Below are positions 6,458-13,021 of a stretch of DNA of 14,676 nt, piece after piece. How positions within the stretch are numbered: the first letter of the stretch is position 1; every line of letters starts with the position of its first letter. The position numbers were made by a program, and so were the translations under genes. The notes beneath the pieces were generated by a model. It made no database searches and had not been told where the DNA came from. It saw only the letters and a list, made by a program, of their open reading frames with translations. The DNA comes from CAYLNK01 sp964384675 (GTDB lineage: Bacteria > Acidobacteriota > Thermoanaerobaculia > UBA5066): NCBI GenBank assembly GCA_964384675.1, contig CAYLNK010000148.1:1-14676 (forward strand), read 5' to 3'.

Positions 6458-6976
6458 GTGTCCTTCCTGCGCATCGAGCCCGTCACGGGCTACACCCCCA
6501 CGATCGGCCGCCTGGTGTGCATGCTGACGTACGTGCGCGAGACGTTGATCTCGGCCGTGCGTGATCTCGGCCCGCGCGAGCTCGACCATCTCCACGACGC
6601 CACGAGCAATTCGATCGGCGCGCTCCTCTCCCACGCGGTCGCGGTGGAGCGCTACTACCAGCTCTTCACGTTCGAGGGGCGAGAGCCCTCGCCCGAGGAA
6701 GAGGCGAGCTGGTCGGCGGCTCTCGACCTGGGCGAGGCGGGACGACGGAGCCTCCGGGGGCACGACCTCCCGTGGTACCTCGAGGAGCTGGCGGCGACGA
6801 GAAAGGCCACGCTCGCCGCGCTCGCCGCGCGTGACGACGCCTGGCTGGAGCGGCCGCTGGAGCGCGATCCCCGGATGAACGCGCACTGGGCCTGGTTCCA
6901 CGTGGCGGAAGACGAGACCAATCACAGGGGCCAGATCCGGTGGCTGCGAGCCCGCCTGCCATCGGCTGCCTCCTGA
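6458..6976 (+). CDS. DinB/DUF664 family protein
   Basis: The 172-residue protein starts at GTG 6458 behind a strong Shine-Dalgarno. It shows the four-helix DinB/DUF664 pattern: a first helix ending in RETLISAVRDL, then SNSIGALLSHAVAVERYY (His59), and a last helix with WFHVAEDETNHRGQIRWLR (His148 and His156). The three histidines match the metal-binding triad of the DinB superfamily. Related proteins include thiol-dependent enzymes such as mycothiol or bacillithiol transferases, and damage-inducible proteins of unknown activity; the sequence does not decide which. The open frame extends upstream through the FMN reductase gene in another frame, but that part is a shadow. The stop TGA lies at 6974-6976. 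Confidence 0.92.
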   Translation: MSFLRIEPVTGYTPTIGRLVCMLTYVRETLISAVRDLGPRELDHLHDATSNSIGALLSHAVAVERYYQLFTFEGREPSPEEEASWSAALDLGEAGRRSLRGHDLPWYLEELAATRKATLAALAARDDAWLERPLERDPRMNAHWAWFHVAEDETNHRGQIRWLRARLPSAAS

Positions 6977-7059
6977 CGGTCGCCGTTCGCCGGATGTCCT
7001 CCGGCCCGGACTGCCGATCTGGCATCGTTGTTGCGGCGTTCGATCAACGGAGGTGCACC

Positions 7060-7449
7060 ATGCCCCTGTCTCTTCGCGATCTCGCGATCGGTGGATCGCT
7101 CTCGCTTCTCTGTGCGTCGCCCGCCGTCCGGGCCGCGGATCCGCCGAACGTCCCCGTCGTGTCCAGGAGCGAGTCCGTCGCCGGCTGCGCGTCGAAGGGG
7201 ATCATCTCCCTCAACCTGAACGACATCTCCACCGACGTCCCCGCGATCCGGTCTCCGGAGATGCGGTTGAACGTGGCGAGGATGGGCGGGAACGTCGTGC
7301 TCGTGCTCCCGTCCTCACCGGAGTCCGAGGCCCTTCCCTCGGCCAGCGAGCGAGGCGACGGACCGCGTCAGGCTCGCCGCGTCGTCTCCGGCTCGGTCTA
7401 CGCCTGCCCGGCGTCCAAGCTCCCGAAGGCGCCCGCCAAGGAGCGCTGA
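7060..7449 (+). CDS. small exported DUF4156-like protein
   Basis: The 129-residue product has a signal peptide (MPLSLRDLAIGGSLSLLCAS then AVRAADPP, cleavage near residue 26). The mature part shows the pattern of DUF4156/RcsF-like envelope proteins: a strand leading to AGCASKGII (Cys43), then MRLNVARMGGNVVLVLP, and a last strand SGSVYACP (Cys116). The two cysteines probably form a disulfide. The region between them holds a Ser/Glu-rich insert (about 86-105). Start ATG 7060 follows GGAGG at 6 nt spacing. The predicted place is the periplasm or outer membrane; there is no clean lipobox. Family assignment rests on spacing and motif resemblance, not on a search. A BamE-like gene follows after 32 nt. 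Confidence 0.72.
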   Translation: MPLSLRDLAIGGSLSLLCASPAVRAADPPNVPVVSRSESVAGCASKGIISLNLNDISTDVPAIRSPEMRLNVARMGGNVVLVLPSSPESEALPSASERGDGPRQARRVVSGSVYACPASKLPKAPAKER

Positions 7450-7470
7450 GCCTCCCGGGCCCCGAGCCGC

Positions 7471-7476
7471 AGGAGG
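7471..7476 (+). promoter_or_regulatory. consensus Shine-Dalgarno fixing the start at 7482
   Basis: AGGAGG with 5 nt to ATG 7482 is the best ribosome binding site in the window. It fixes the start inside a much longer open frame. Confidence 0.85.
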
Positions 7477-7481
7477 TGAAG

Positions 7482-7823
7482 ATGCGAAGGCGCCTCACGC
7501 CGTCGATCGTGGTTGCCCTCCTGACCGCCGCCAACGTGATCGCAGGAGCCTCGCGTTGCGCCAGCGGCCCACGGACCGACCCGCAGGTCGCCGCGGAGCG
7601 GGTCCGTAGCGCCGTGACCTCGGGGCAGTCCCAGGCCGAGGTTCGCGCGGTGGTCGGGGAGCCGGATTTCGTCTCCGACATTCGGCCGCCTGGGGTCCCG
7701 CAGATCACGACTCCCGCGCCCGCCGCGGAGGGGGACCTTCGGTTCTGGTACTGGGGCTCCCGGACCGATCCGGTTGCCTGGGTCGCGCTCTACAAGGGGA
7801 CCGTCGTCTCGAAGTCGCCCTAG
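7482..7823 (+). CDS. small exported BamE/SmpA-like protein
   Basis: The 113-residue product begins MRRRLTPSIVVALLTAANVI, a signal sequence ending near GASRC (residues 22-26). The cysteine at 26 is not in a standard lipobox, because Arg precedes it, so lipidation is uncertain. The mature domain has the short helix-then-strand pattern of BamE/SmpA/OmlA proteins: SGQSQAEVRAVVGEPDFV (about 47-64), then FWYWGS (88-93) and VAWVALYKGTVV (98-109). In those families this domain acts in outer-membrane assembly or as an envelope lipoprotein. The resemblance is by pattern only. It is likely co-transcribed with the DUF4156-like gene upstream. Confidence 0.68.
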   Translation: MRRRLTPSIVVALLTAANVIAGASRCASGPRTDPQVAAERVRSAVTSGQSQAEVRAVVGEPDFVSDIRPPGVPQITTPAPAAEGDLRFWYWGSRTDPVAWVALYKGTVVSKSP

Positions 7824-7848
7824 CCACGGGACTACGATCCAGAACGCG

Positions 7849-7865
7849 GCGGCCCTCCGGGCCGC
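7849..7865 (+). terminator. GC-rich hairpin before the malic enzyme gene
   Basis: GCGGCCC, a 3-nt loop TCC, then GGGCCGC form a perfect 7-bp stem 26 nt after the BamE-like stop and 6 nt before the malic enzyme ribosome binding site. It could end the upstream transcript or be a leader hairpin near the start of the malic enzyme. No T-tract follows. Confidence 0.35.
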
Positions 7866-7879
7866 GCGCCTGGAGAGCC

Positions 7880-9607
7880 ATGAAGACGTTCTCTTTCAAG
7901 ATCGACCCGCTCACCAGCGAGGAGTACTACGAGGTCTACCTCCGGGGGCAGCAGCTCCTGAACGACCCGCGCCTCAACAAGGGCTCGGGCTTCACGCGCG
8001 AGGAGCGGCTCGCCCTCGGGCTCGACGGGTTCCTCTCCTCGGCCTACTCGTCGATGGAGGACCAGGTCGAGCGCAGCCTCGAGGCGTACCGGCGCAAGCC
8101 GGACGACATGGAGAAGTACATCTTCCTGATGGGCCTCCAGGACCGGAGCGAGCCGCTCTTCTACCGGCTCCTCTGCGACCACCTGACGGAGATGGTGCCC
8201 ATCGTCTACACGCCCACCGTCGGTCAGGCGTGCCTGGAGATGAGCCACATCCAGCGCCGGTTCCGGGGCGTCTTCGTGAGCCCGGACAACATCGACCGGA
8301 TCGACGAGATCCTCCAGGCCGTCAACGTGCCGCACGTCTACCTCATCGTGGTGACGGACGGCGAGAGGATCCTCGGCCTCGGGGACCTCGGCTCGGACGG
8401 GATGGGGATCCCGATCGGCAAGGTGAGCCTGTACGTGGCGGCCGGAGGGCTCCATCCGGCGGTCTGTCTCCCGGTCTGCCTCGACGTCGGCACGAACAAC
8501 GAGCGGCTCCTCGCCGACCCGCTCTACATGGGGCGCCGCCACCGCCGCCTCACCGGGGCCGCCTACGAGGACCTGGTCGAGCGATTCGTGCTGGGCGTGC
8601 GGCGCAACTTCCCGGACGCTCTCCTCCAGTGGGAGGACTTCGCCAAGCACACCGCGTTCCGGATCCTCTCCCGGTACCGCGAGCGGATCCTCTCGTTCAA
8701 CGACGACATCCAGGGGACCGGCGCCGCCGCGCTCGCCGCGCTGATGACCGCGGTCCGCATCAAGAAGAGCACCTTCGCGGACCAGCGCTTCGTCGTGGTC
8801 GGGCTGGGCCAGGCCGGCTCCGGGATCTGCTACATGATCCGGACGAAGCTGCGCGAGGAGGGGCTCTCCGAGGAGGAGGCCCGTCGCCGCCTCTTCGCCA
8901 TCGACATCCAGGGGCTCCTCGTCGACGACGATCCGGGGCTCGAGCCGCAGCAGAAGATCTACGCGCAGCGGCGGGACACGGTGGAGGGCTGGCGCCTCGA
9001 CTCGCCCTCGCGCATCGGCCTCGAGGACGTCGTGAGGAACGCGAAGGCGACGGTCCTGATCGGTGTCACGGCCCAGCGGGGTCTCTTCTCGGCGGAGATC
9101 CTCGACCTGGTGGCGCGGAACACCGATCGCCCGGTCGTGATGGCGCTCTCCAACCCCACGTCGCGCACGGAGTGCACGCCGGAGGAGCTGGCGCGCGCCA
9201 CCGACGGTCGCGGCCTCCTGGCCACGGGGAGCCCGTTCCCGCCGCTCGACTGGAACGGCCGGACGATCCGGACGTCGCAGGGGAACAACCTCTTCATCTT
9301 CCCGGGCGTCGGCCTCGGCGCGCTCGTCGCGCGGGCGCCGAAGGTCACCGACGCGATGTTCCTCGCCGCCACCCGCACCGTCAGCGAGATGGTGACGCCG
9401 GCCGAGGAGGAGCAAGGCCTGCTCCTCCCCGACATGGAGTCGATCCGCGAGGTGTCGGTGCGCGTCGCCACCGCGGTCGCGATCGAGGCGCGGGAGGCGG
9501 GGCTGGGCCGGCTCCTCCCCGACGCCGACCTCGCGGCCCTGGTCCGGAACGCACAGTGGAACCCGCGCTTCAGCCCGTACCGCGCGGGCCAGGCGGAAGC
9601 TGGCTAG
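7880..9607 (+). CDS. malic enzyme (malate dehydrogenase, oxaloacetate-decarboxylating)
   Basis: The 575-residue protein matches the large malic enzyme class (about 540-580 residues, like Escherichia coli MaeA and eukaryotic enzymes). It converts malate plus NAD(P)+ to pyruvate, CO2 and NAD(P)H, linking the TCA cycle to pyruvate. Catalytic Tyr110 lies in VPIVYTPTVGQACLE and catalytic Lys181 in GMGIPIGKVSLY. Metal ligands fit WEDF (Glu252, Asp253) and FNDDIQGTGA (Asp275/276). The dinucleotide site is VVVGLGQAGSG (306-315), and later motifs ALSNPTSRTECTPEEL and GNNLFIFPGVGLG are intact. Cofactor preference (NAD or NADP) is uncertain; MaeA-type would suggest NAD. Start ATG 7880 is preceded by GGAG at 4 nt. 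Only 9 nt separate it from the SGNH hydrolase gene. Confidence 0.97.
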   Translation: MKTFSFKIDPLTSEEYYEVYLRGQQLLNDPRLNKGSGFTREERLALGLDGFLSSAYSSMEDQVERSLEAYRRKPDDMEKYIFLMGLQDRSEPLFYRLLCDHLTEMVPIVYTPTVGQACLEMSHIQRRFRGVFVSPDNIDRIDEILQAVNVPHVYLIVVTDGERILGLGDLGSDGMGIPIGKVSLYVAAGGLHPAVCLPVCLDVGTNNERLLADPLYMGRRHRRLTGAAYEDLVERFVLGVRRNFPDALLQWEDFAKHTAFRILSRYRERILSFNDDIQGTGAAALAALMTAVRIKKSTFADQRFVVVGLGQAGSGICYMIRTKLREEGLSEEEARRRLFAIDIQGLLVDDDPGLEPQQKIYAQRRDTVEGWRLDSPSRIGLEDVVRNAKATVLIGVTAQRGLFSAEILDLVARNTDRPVVMALSNPTSRTECTPEELARATDGRGLLATGSPFPPLDWNGRTIRTSQGNNLFIFPGVGLGALVARAPKVTDAMFLAATRTVSEMVTPAEEEQGLLLPDMESIREVSVRVATAVAIEAREAGLGRLLPDADLAALVRNAQWNPRFSPYRAGQAEAG

Positions 9608-9616
9608 TCCAGCCGG

Positions 9617-10663
9617 ATGACGGGCCGCCGCGGCTGGCTCCGGCTCCTCCTGGCGACGGTCTCGGTGACCGCGACGCTGTTCGCTCTGGAGGCCGGCGCG
9701 CGGCTGATCGCCTACCGGAGCGACCTCCGTCAACTCGGGCGCTCCGCGTCCTTGCCGAAGGCGGGGGAGGCCGCGACGCTCGGGCAGATGCTGCGGCCCA
9801 GCGCGAACCGCCGGATCGTCTACGAGCTCGTTCCGGGCCTGTCCGTTCGGTTCATGGATCAGCCCGTCGAGACGAACGCCCACGGCTTTCGCGATCGGAC
9901 GATCGCGTTCGAGAAGCCCGCGACCGTGCGCGTCGTGGGACTGGGCGACTCGATCATGTTCGGGTGGGGCGTCCGGGCGGAAGAGGGCTACCTGCGCGTC
10001 CTGGGCCAGCGGCTCCAGGCGAAGCATCCCGAGCGCACCTGGGAGGTCGTCAACACCGCGGTGCCCGGCTACAACACGGTGATGGAGGTCGAGACACTCG
10101 GGGAGAAGGGCCTCCGCTACGCCCCCGACCTCGTCGTCATCCAGTACGTGAGGAACGACCTCTCGCTCCCCAACTTCATCGTCGACCGGCGGGACTACCT
10201 GTCCCCGCGGTCTTTCCTGTGGAGCCAGCTGCGGGGAGGGATGAAGCCGCCCGAGCTGAGGGAAGCCCCCGAAGCGCCGGACGGCAGCGGGTTCGAGGAC
10301 AACCCCGGAAGGGTTCCGCCGGAGTACCGGGACCTCGTCGGAATGGAGTCGTACCGGAGCGCGATGCGGGAGCTGCGGAGGCTGAGCGAGGCGCATCGGT
10401 TCGAGGTCGTCGTGCTGTGCAACCACTTCGGCAGGAACGCGGCGGTGAAGGAGGTCGTCACCGGCCTCGGCTTGCCGGCGCTGGACACCGAGGCCGCCTG
10501 GACGCGGCACTGCTCGGAGAACGGGATCGCCGACGGCGAGGCGGCCTGGAAGCTGAGCCCGACGGATGCCCATCCCTCGGCCGAGGGGCACCGGGTCATG
10601 GCCGAGGCGCTGCTCGCCCACCTCGAGGAGTCCGGGGCGATCCGTCGGATGATGAGGGAGTGA
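9617..10663 (+). CDS. membrane-anchored SGNH/GDSL-type hydrolase
   Basis: The 348-residue protein has one N-terminal hydrophobic segment (about 7-24), probably a membrane anchor or uncleaved signal, then an SGNH hydrolase domain. Block I is GLGDSIMFGWGV with nucleophile Ser112. Block II fits VPGYNT (Gly151), block III VRNDL (Asn180) and block V DAHPSAEGH (Asp317, His319), so the catalytic set is intact. Such enzymes are esterases, lipases or acyl/acetyl-ester hydrolases, often acting on cell-surface polysaccharides; the substrate is unknown here. Location is presumably extracytoplasmic. Start ATG 9617 lies 9 nt after the malic enzyme stop and lacks a strong ribosome binding site, suggesting translational coupling. 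The cysteine-synthase-like gene starts 11 nt later. Confidence 0.92.
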   Translation: MTGRRGWLRLLLATVSVTATLFALEAGARLIAYRSDLRQLGRSASLPKAGEAATLGQMLRPSANRRIVYELVPGLSVRFMDQPVETNAHGFRDRTIAFEKPATVRVVGLGDSIMFGWGVRAEEGYLRVLGQRLQAKHPERTWEVVNTAVPGYNTVMEVETLGEKGLRYAPDLVVIQYVRNDLSLPNFIVDRRDYLSPRSFLWSQLRGGMKPPELREAPEAPDGSGFEDNPGRVPPEYRDLVGMESYRSAMRELRRLSEAHRFEVVVLCNHFGRNAAVKEVVTGLGLPALDTEAAWTRHCSENGIADGEAAWKLSPTDAHPSAEGHRVMAEALLAHLEESGAIRRMMRE

Positions 10664-10674
10664 GAGGCGAGCTC

Positions 10675-11598
10675 ATGGACGTACTCCAGGCCATCGGAAA
10701 CACGAGGATCGTCCGGCTCCGCAAGGTCGTGCCGCCGGGCTGCGCGGACGTCCTCGTGAAGCTCGAGTGGGAGAACCCGACCGGCAGCGTCAAGGACCGG
10801 ATGGCGCTGGCCGTCATCTCGCGAGCGGAGGAGGACGGCCGGCTGAGGCCGGGGGTCACCGTCGTCGAGTACACGGGCGGTAGCACCGGGGCCTCGCTCG
10901 CCCTCGTCTGCGCGGCCAAGGGCTACCCGTTGAAGATCGTCACGTCCGACGCGTTCGCCCGGGAGAAGCTGGACCAGATGGCGGCGTTCGGCGCGGAGCT
11001 GACGCTCGTCCCGAGCGAGGGCGGGCTCACGACGAAGAAGCTGATCCTCGACATGATCGAGGTGGCCCGGGGGCTCAGCCTGGAGCCGAACACGTACTGG
11101 ACCGACCAGCTGAACAATCACGACAGCATCGCGGGCTACTTCCCGCTGGGCGAGGAGATCTGGAGCCAGGCTGACGGAGCGGTCGGAGCGTTCGTCCAAT
11201 GCGTCGGCACCGGGGCGTCGTCGCGCGGGGTCGCGACGGTGCTGAAGAGGCACAGGCCGGACGTCGAGATCGTCGCGGTGGAGCCGGCCGAGTCACCGGT
11301 CCTTTCGGGTGGGCCGCCGGGGCCTCACAAGATCGAGGGCGTCGGGATCGGGTACACGCCCCCGCTCTGGGAGCCGTCCCTCGTGGACTCGATCGAGCCA
11401 GTCAGCACCGCCGACGCCAAGGAGATGGCGCGTCGGCTGGCGCGCGAGGAGGGCGTCTTCGCCGGTACGTCGTCCGGCGCGAACGTCGTCGCCGCGATCC
11501 GGGTCGGGCGCCGGCTGGGACCGGGCGCCACCGTGGTCACGCTGATGGCGGATTCGGGCCTGAAGTACCTGAACACCGACGTCTACAAGCAGCGGTAG
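10675..11598 (+). CDS. PLP-dependent cysteine synthase family protein (TGGST subtype)
   Basis: The 307-residue fold-type II PLP enzyme resembles O-acetylserine sulfhydrylase. PLP Lys40 lies in NPTGSVKDRMA, and the phosphate loop is GTGAS (178-182) where CysK usually has GTGGT. GVGIGYTPPLW (222-232) and GTSSGAN (264-270) match the family. The substrate loop, normally TSGNTG, reads TGGSTG (67-72), a replacement at the carboxylate-contacting Asn. From memory, a subfamily with TGGSTG occurs in other phyla, so this is probably ancestral, not a defect. The reaction may be cysteine synthesis from O-acetylserine or a related beta-replacement on another substrate. Start ATG 10675 has an AGAGG site 7 nt upstream. 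It ends the malic enzyme/SGNH gene set. Confidence 0.93.
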   Translation: MDVLQAIGNTRIVRLRKVVPPGCADVLVKLEWENPTGSVKDRMALAVISRAEEDGRLRPGVTVVEYTGGSTGASLALVCAAKGYPLKIVTSDAFAREKLDQMAAFGAELTLVPSEGGLTTKKLILDMIEVARGLSLEPNTYWTDQLNNHDSIAGYFPLGEEIWSQADGAVGAFVQCVGTGASSRGVATVLKRHRPDVEIVAVEPAESPVLSGGPPGPHKIEGVGIGYTPPLWEPSLVDSIEPVSTADAKEMARRLAREEGVFAGTSSGANVVAAIRVGRRLGPGATVVTLMADSGLKYLNTDVYKQR

Positions 11599-11603
11599 GC
11601 GGC

Positions 11604-11619
11604 GGCCGCTCGGGCGGCC
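11604..11619 (+). terminator. GC-rich hairpin after the cysteine-synthase-like gene
   Basis: GGCCGC, loop TCGG, GCGGCC form a 6-bp stem with a tetraloop, 5 nt after the TAG stop at 11596-11598. It is well placed to end the malic enzyme-SGNH-PLP transcript, though no T-tract follows. Confidence 0.4.
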
Positions 11620-11620
11620 C

Positions 11621-11735
11621 AAGTTCCTGAAAAGGAAAAGGTTGAGTGACATCACGAAGTCCCGTGATGCCGTTCTGAGAGACAAATGAGCCCGCCGTGA
11701 GGCGATTCCGGCCCCCGCGACCCACGTTGGGCGCC
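11621..11735 (+). other. hairpin-rich leader upstream of secreted paralog pair
   Basis: This segment is less GC-rich than its flanks and contains several small inverted repeats. TTCCT-GAAA-AGGAA lies at 11624-11637 (5-bp stem, GNRA tetraloop). CATCACG-AAGTCC-CGTGATG lies at 11650-11669 (7-bp stem, 6-nt loop). CGCC-GTGA-GGCG lies at 11693-11704 (4-bp stem, GNRA tetraloop). The CATCACG repeat could instead be a DNA operator. I cannot match the whole to a known riboswitch class. It probably contains the promoter and 5' leader of the secreted protein gene that starts at 11736. Confidence 0.4.
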
Positions 11736-12992
11736 ATGAGAAACCGCACCCGCCCACCCGGCCTGGCAACGACCCTCCTCCTCGCGTCGTCGGCGCTCGC
11801 CTCCTCGGCGCCCGGGGCGAACCTCCTTCAGAACGGCGGCTTCGCGACCGACCTCTCCGGCTGGGAGGTCGTCGCGCCCGTCACCTGGAGTCCCGACGGC
11901 GATCGCTCGCCCGGTGCCGCCCAGCTCCAGGGGACGTTCGGCGGCATCGGCGTGCCCGCCCTCCGTACCTGCGCGGCCGTCCAGCCGGGCCTCCGATACG
12001 ACCTGACCGCGGTCGGGCGCGTGCCGTACGACCCGGCGAGCGTCGGCGGACTCTCGATCCGCCTCCTCTGGCACGAGAGCCCGGGCTGCGCGTCCGACGC
12101 CCTCGGCGGCGGCGCCGACCTGGACGTCGACTTCCGCGGGGCGGTGGCGTGGCAGACGGTGCGTGCCGAGGGGATCGCGGCGCCCGAAGGGGCGGCGTCC
12201 GCCTCCGTCGTCGTCCTCGCGCGGTCCGGCGGTAAGCCGGCGCGCCTCTACCTGGACGACGTGTCGCTGGAGCCGGTACCCGCCGCCACCACGCTGATCG
12301 TCCCCACGGCGGCCAACGTCCTCGGGGCCGGCGGCGAGCGGTTCCAGAGCGACCTCTACGTGCGGAACCCGGAGGGCGTGGCCCGGGGCTTCGTGCTCCG
12401 CCTGCGCTGCGCGAGCGGGGTCCCGTGCGGCTCGGCGGCGATCGCCTACCCGATCGGTCCACGCGAGACGCGGGTCTTCCCCAACGTCCTCTCGACCGAG
12501 TTCCACCGCGACGCGTTCGCGTCGGCGATCGAGGTCGAATACGACCCCGCGGAGGGGCCGCTCCAGGCCTTCTCCCGCGCGACGACGCGGCACCCGGAGA
12601 ACCCCGGCAACGGCATGTCGGTGCCGGCGCGCGGCCAGGCCCAGGCCCTCACCGACGCGCTGTTCCTGGGGCTCTCGGGCGCCGAGCCGTCGGCCTCGCG
12701 CCGCGTGAACGCCGGTGTCATGAACCCCGGACCCGCCGAGGCCACCATCGCGTTCGCCGCGCACGACGGCGACGGCCGGCTCCTGGGCACCGTGGTGCGG
12801 CGAGTCGCCCCCGGGGCCTGGCTGCAGCTGAACGACCTGTTCGCGGCGGCGGGTGCGTCGCTCGACACCACGAGGGGGGCGTTCGCGTCGTTCGCGTCGT
12901 CCCGGCCCGTGCACCCGTTCGTCATCGCCATCGACAGCACCTCGGGCGACCCCACCTGGGTCCCGCCCGTCAACGACCCGCAGATCCCGTGA
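11736..12992 (+). CDS. secreted protein, NGGF module plus repeated beta-sandwich region (paralog 1)
   Basis: The 418-residue product has a signal peptide (MRNRTRPPGLATTLLLASSA, cleavage near 24-28). Directly after it comes the motif NLLQNGGFATDLSGWEV (about 29-45), typical of the N-terminus of carbohydrate-binding-like jelly-roll modules. That module spans about 29-180, ends LYLDDVSLEP and contains Cys79 and Cys118, which the next gene's product shares. The second half starts IVPTAANVLGAGGERFQSDL (about 188-207) and holds repeating NPxxxxxxxxLRL and RVNAGVMNPG-type strands, ending HPFVIAIDSTSGD. This half resembles beta-sandwich repeats seen in secreted Acidobacteriota proteins; function unknown. 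Start ATG 11736 fits the signal peptide better than in-frame GTG 11697. A hairpin-rich leader precedes it. Confidence 0.85.
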   Translation: MRNRTRPPGLATTLLLASSALASSAPGANLLQNGGFATDLSGWEVVAPVTWSPDGDRSPGAAQLQGTFGGIGVPALRTCAAVQPGLRYDLTAVGRVPYDPASVGGLSIRLLWHESPGCASDALGGGADLDVDFRGAVAWQTVRAEGIAAPEGAASASVVVLARSGGKPARLYLDDVSLEPVPAATTLIVPTAANVLGAGGERFQSDLYVRNPEGVARGFVLRLRCASGVPCGSAAIAYPIGPRETRVFPNVLSTEFHRDAFASAIEVEYDPAEGPLQAFSRATTRHPENPGNGMSVPARGQAQALTDALFLGLSGAEPSASRRVNAGVMNPGPAEATIAFAAHDGDGRLLGTVVRRVAPGAWLQLNDLFAAAGASLDTTRGAFASFASSRPVHPFVIAIDSTSGDPTWVPPVNDPQIP

Positions 12993-13021
12993 CGCGGACC
13001 GCGCGCGAAAGGACCCAAGTC

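Noticed and set aside
7832..10621. A 929-codon open frame on the minus strand, antisense to the malic enzyme and SGNH genes
   Set aside because: The plus strand carries intact catalytic motifs of two known families. The antisense product is Arg/Pro/Glu-rich, without domains, as expected from high GC at third codon positions.
7774..10674. The long plus-strand frame that runs into the cysteine synthase gene
   Set aside because: The upstream part has Arg/Pro-rich composition and overlaps two real genes in other frames. The real start is ATG 10675, with a ribosome binding site.
11621..11735. c-di-GMP, SAM, cobalamin or fluoride riboswitch in the leader
   Set aside because: None of the conserved core sequences I know from these classes is present; only simple hairpins are seen.
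12885..12902. Short direct repeat GTTCGCGTC in the first secreted paralog
   Set aside because: Two 9-nt copies encode AFASFAS-like residues inside a conserved coding region; it is probably a simple local duplication.
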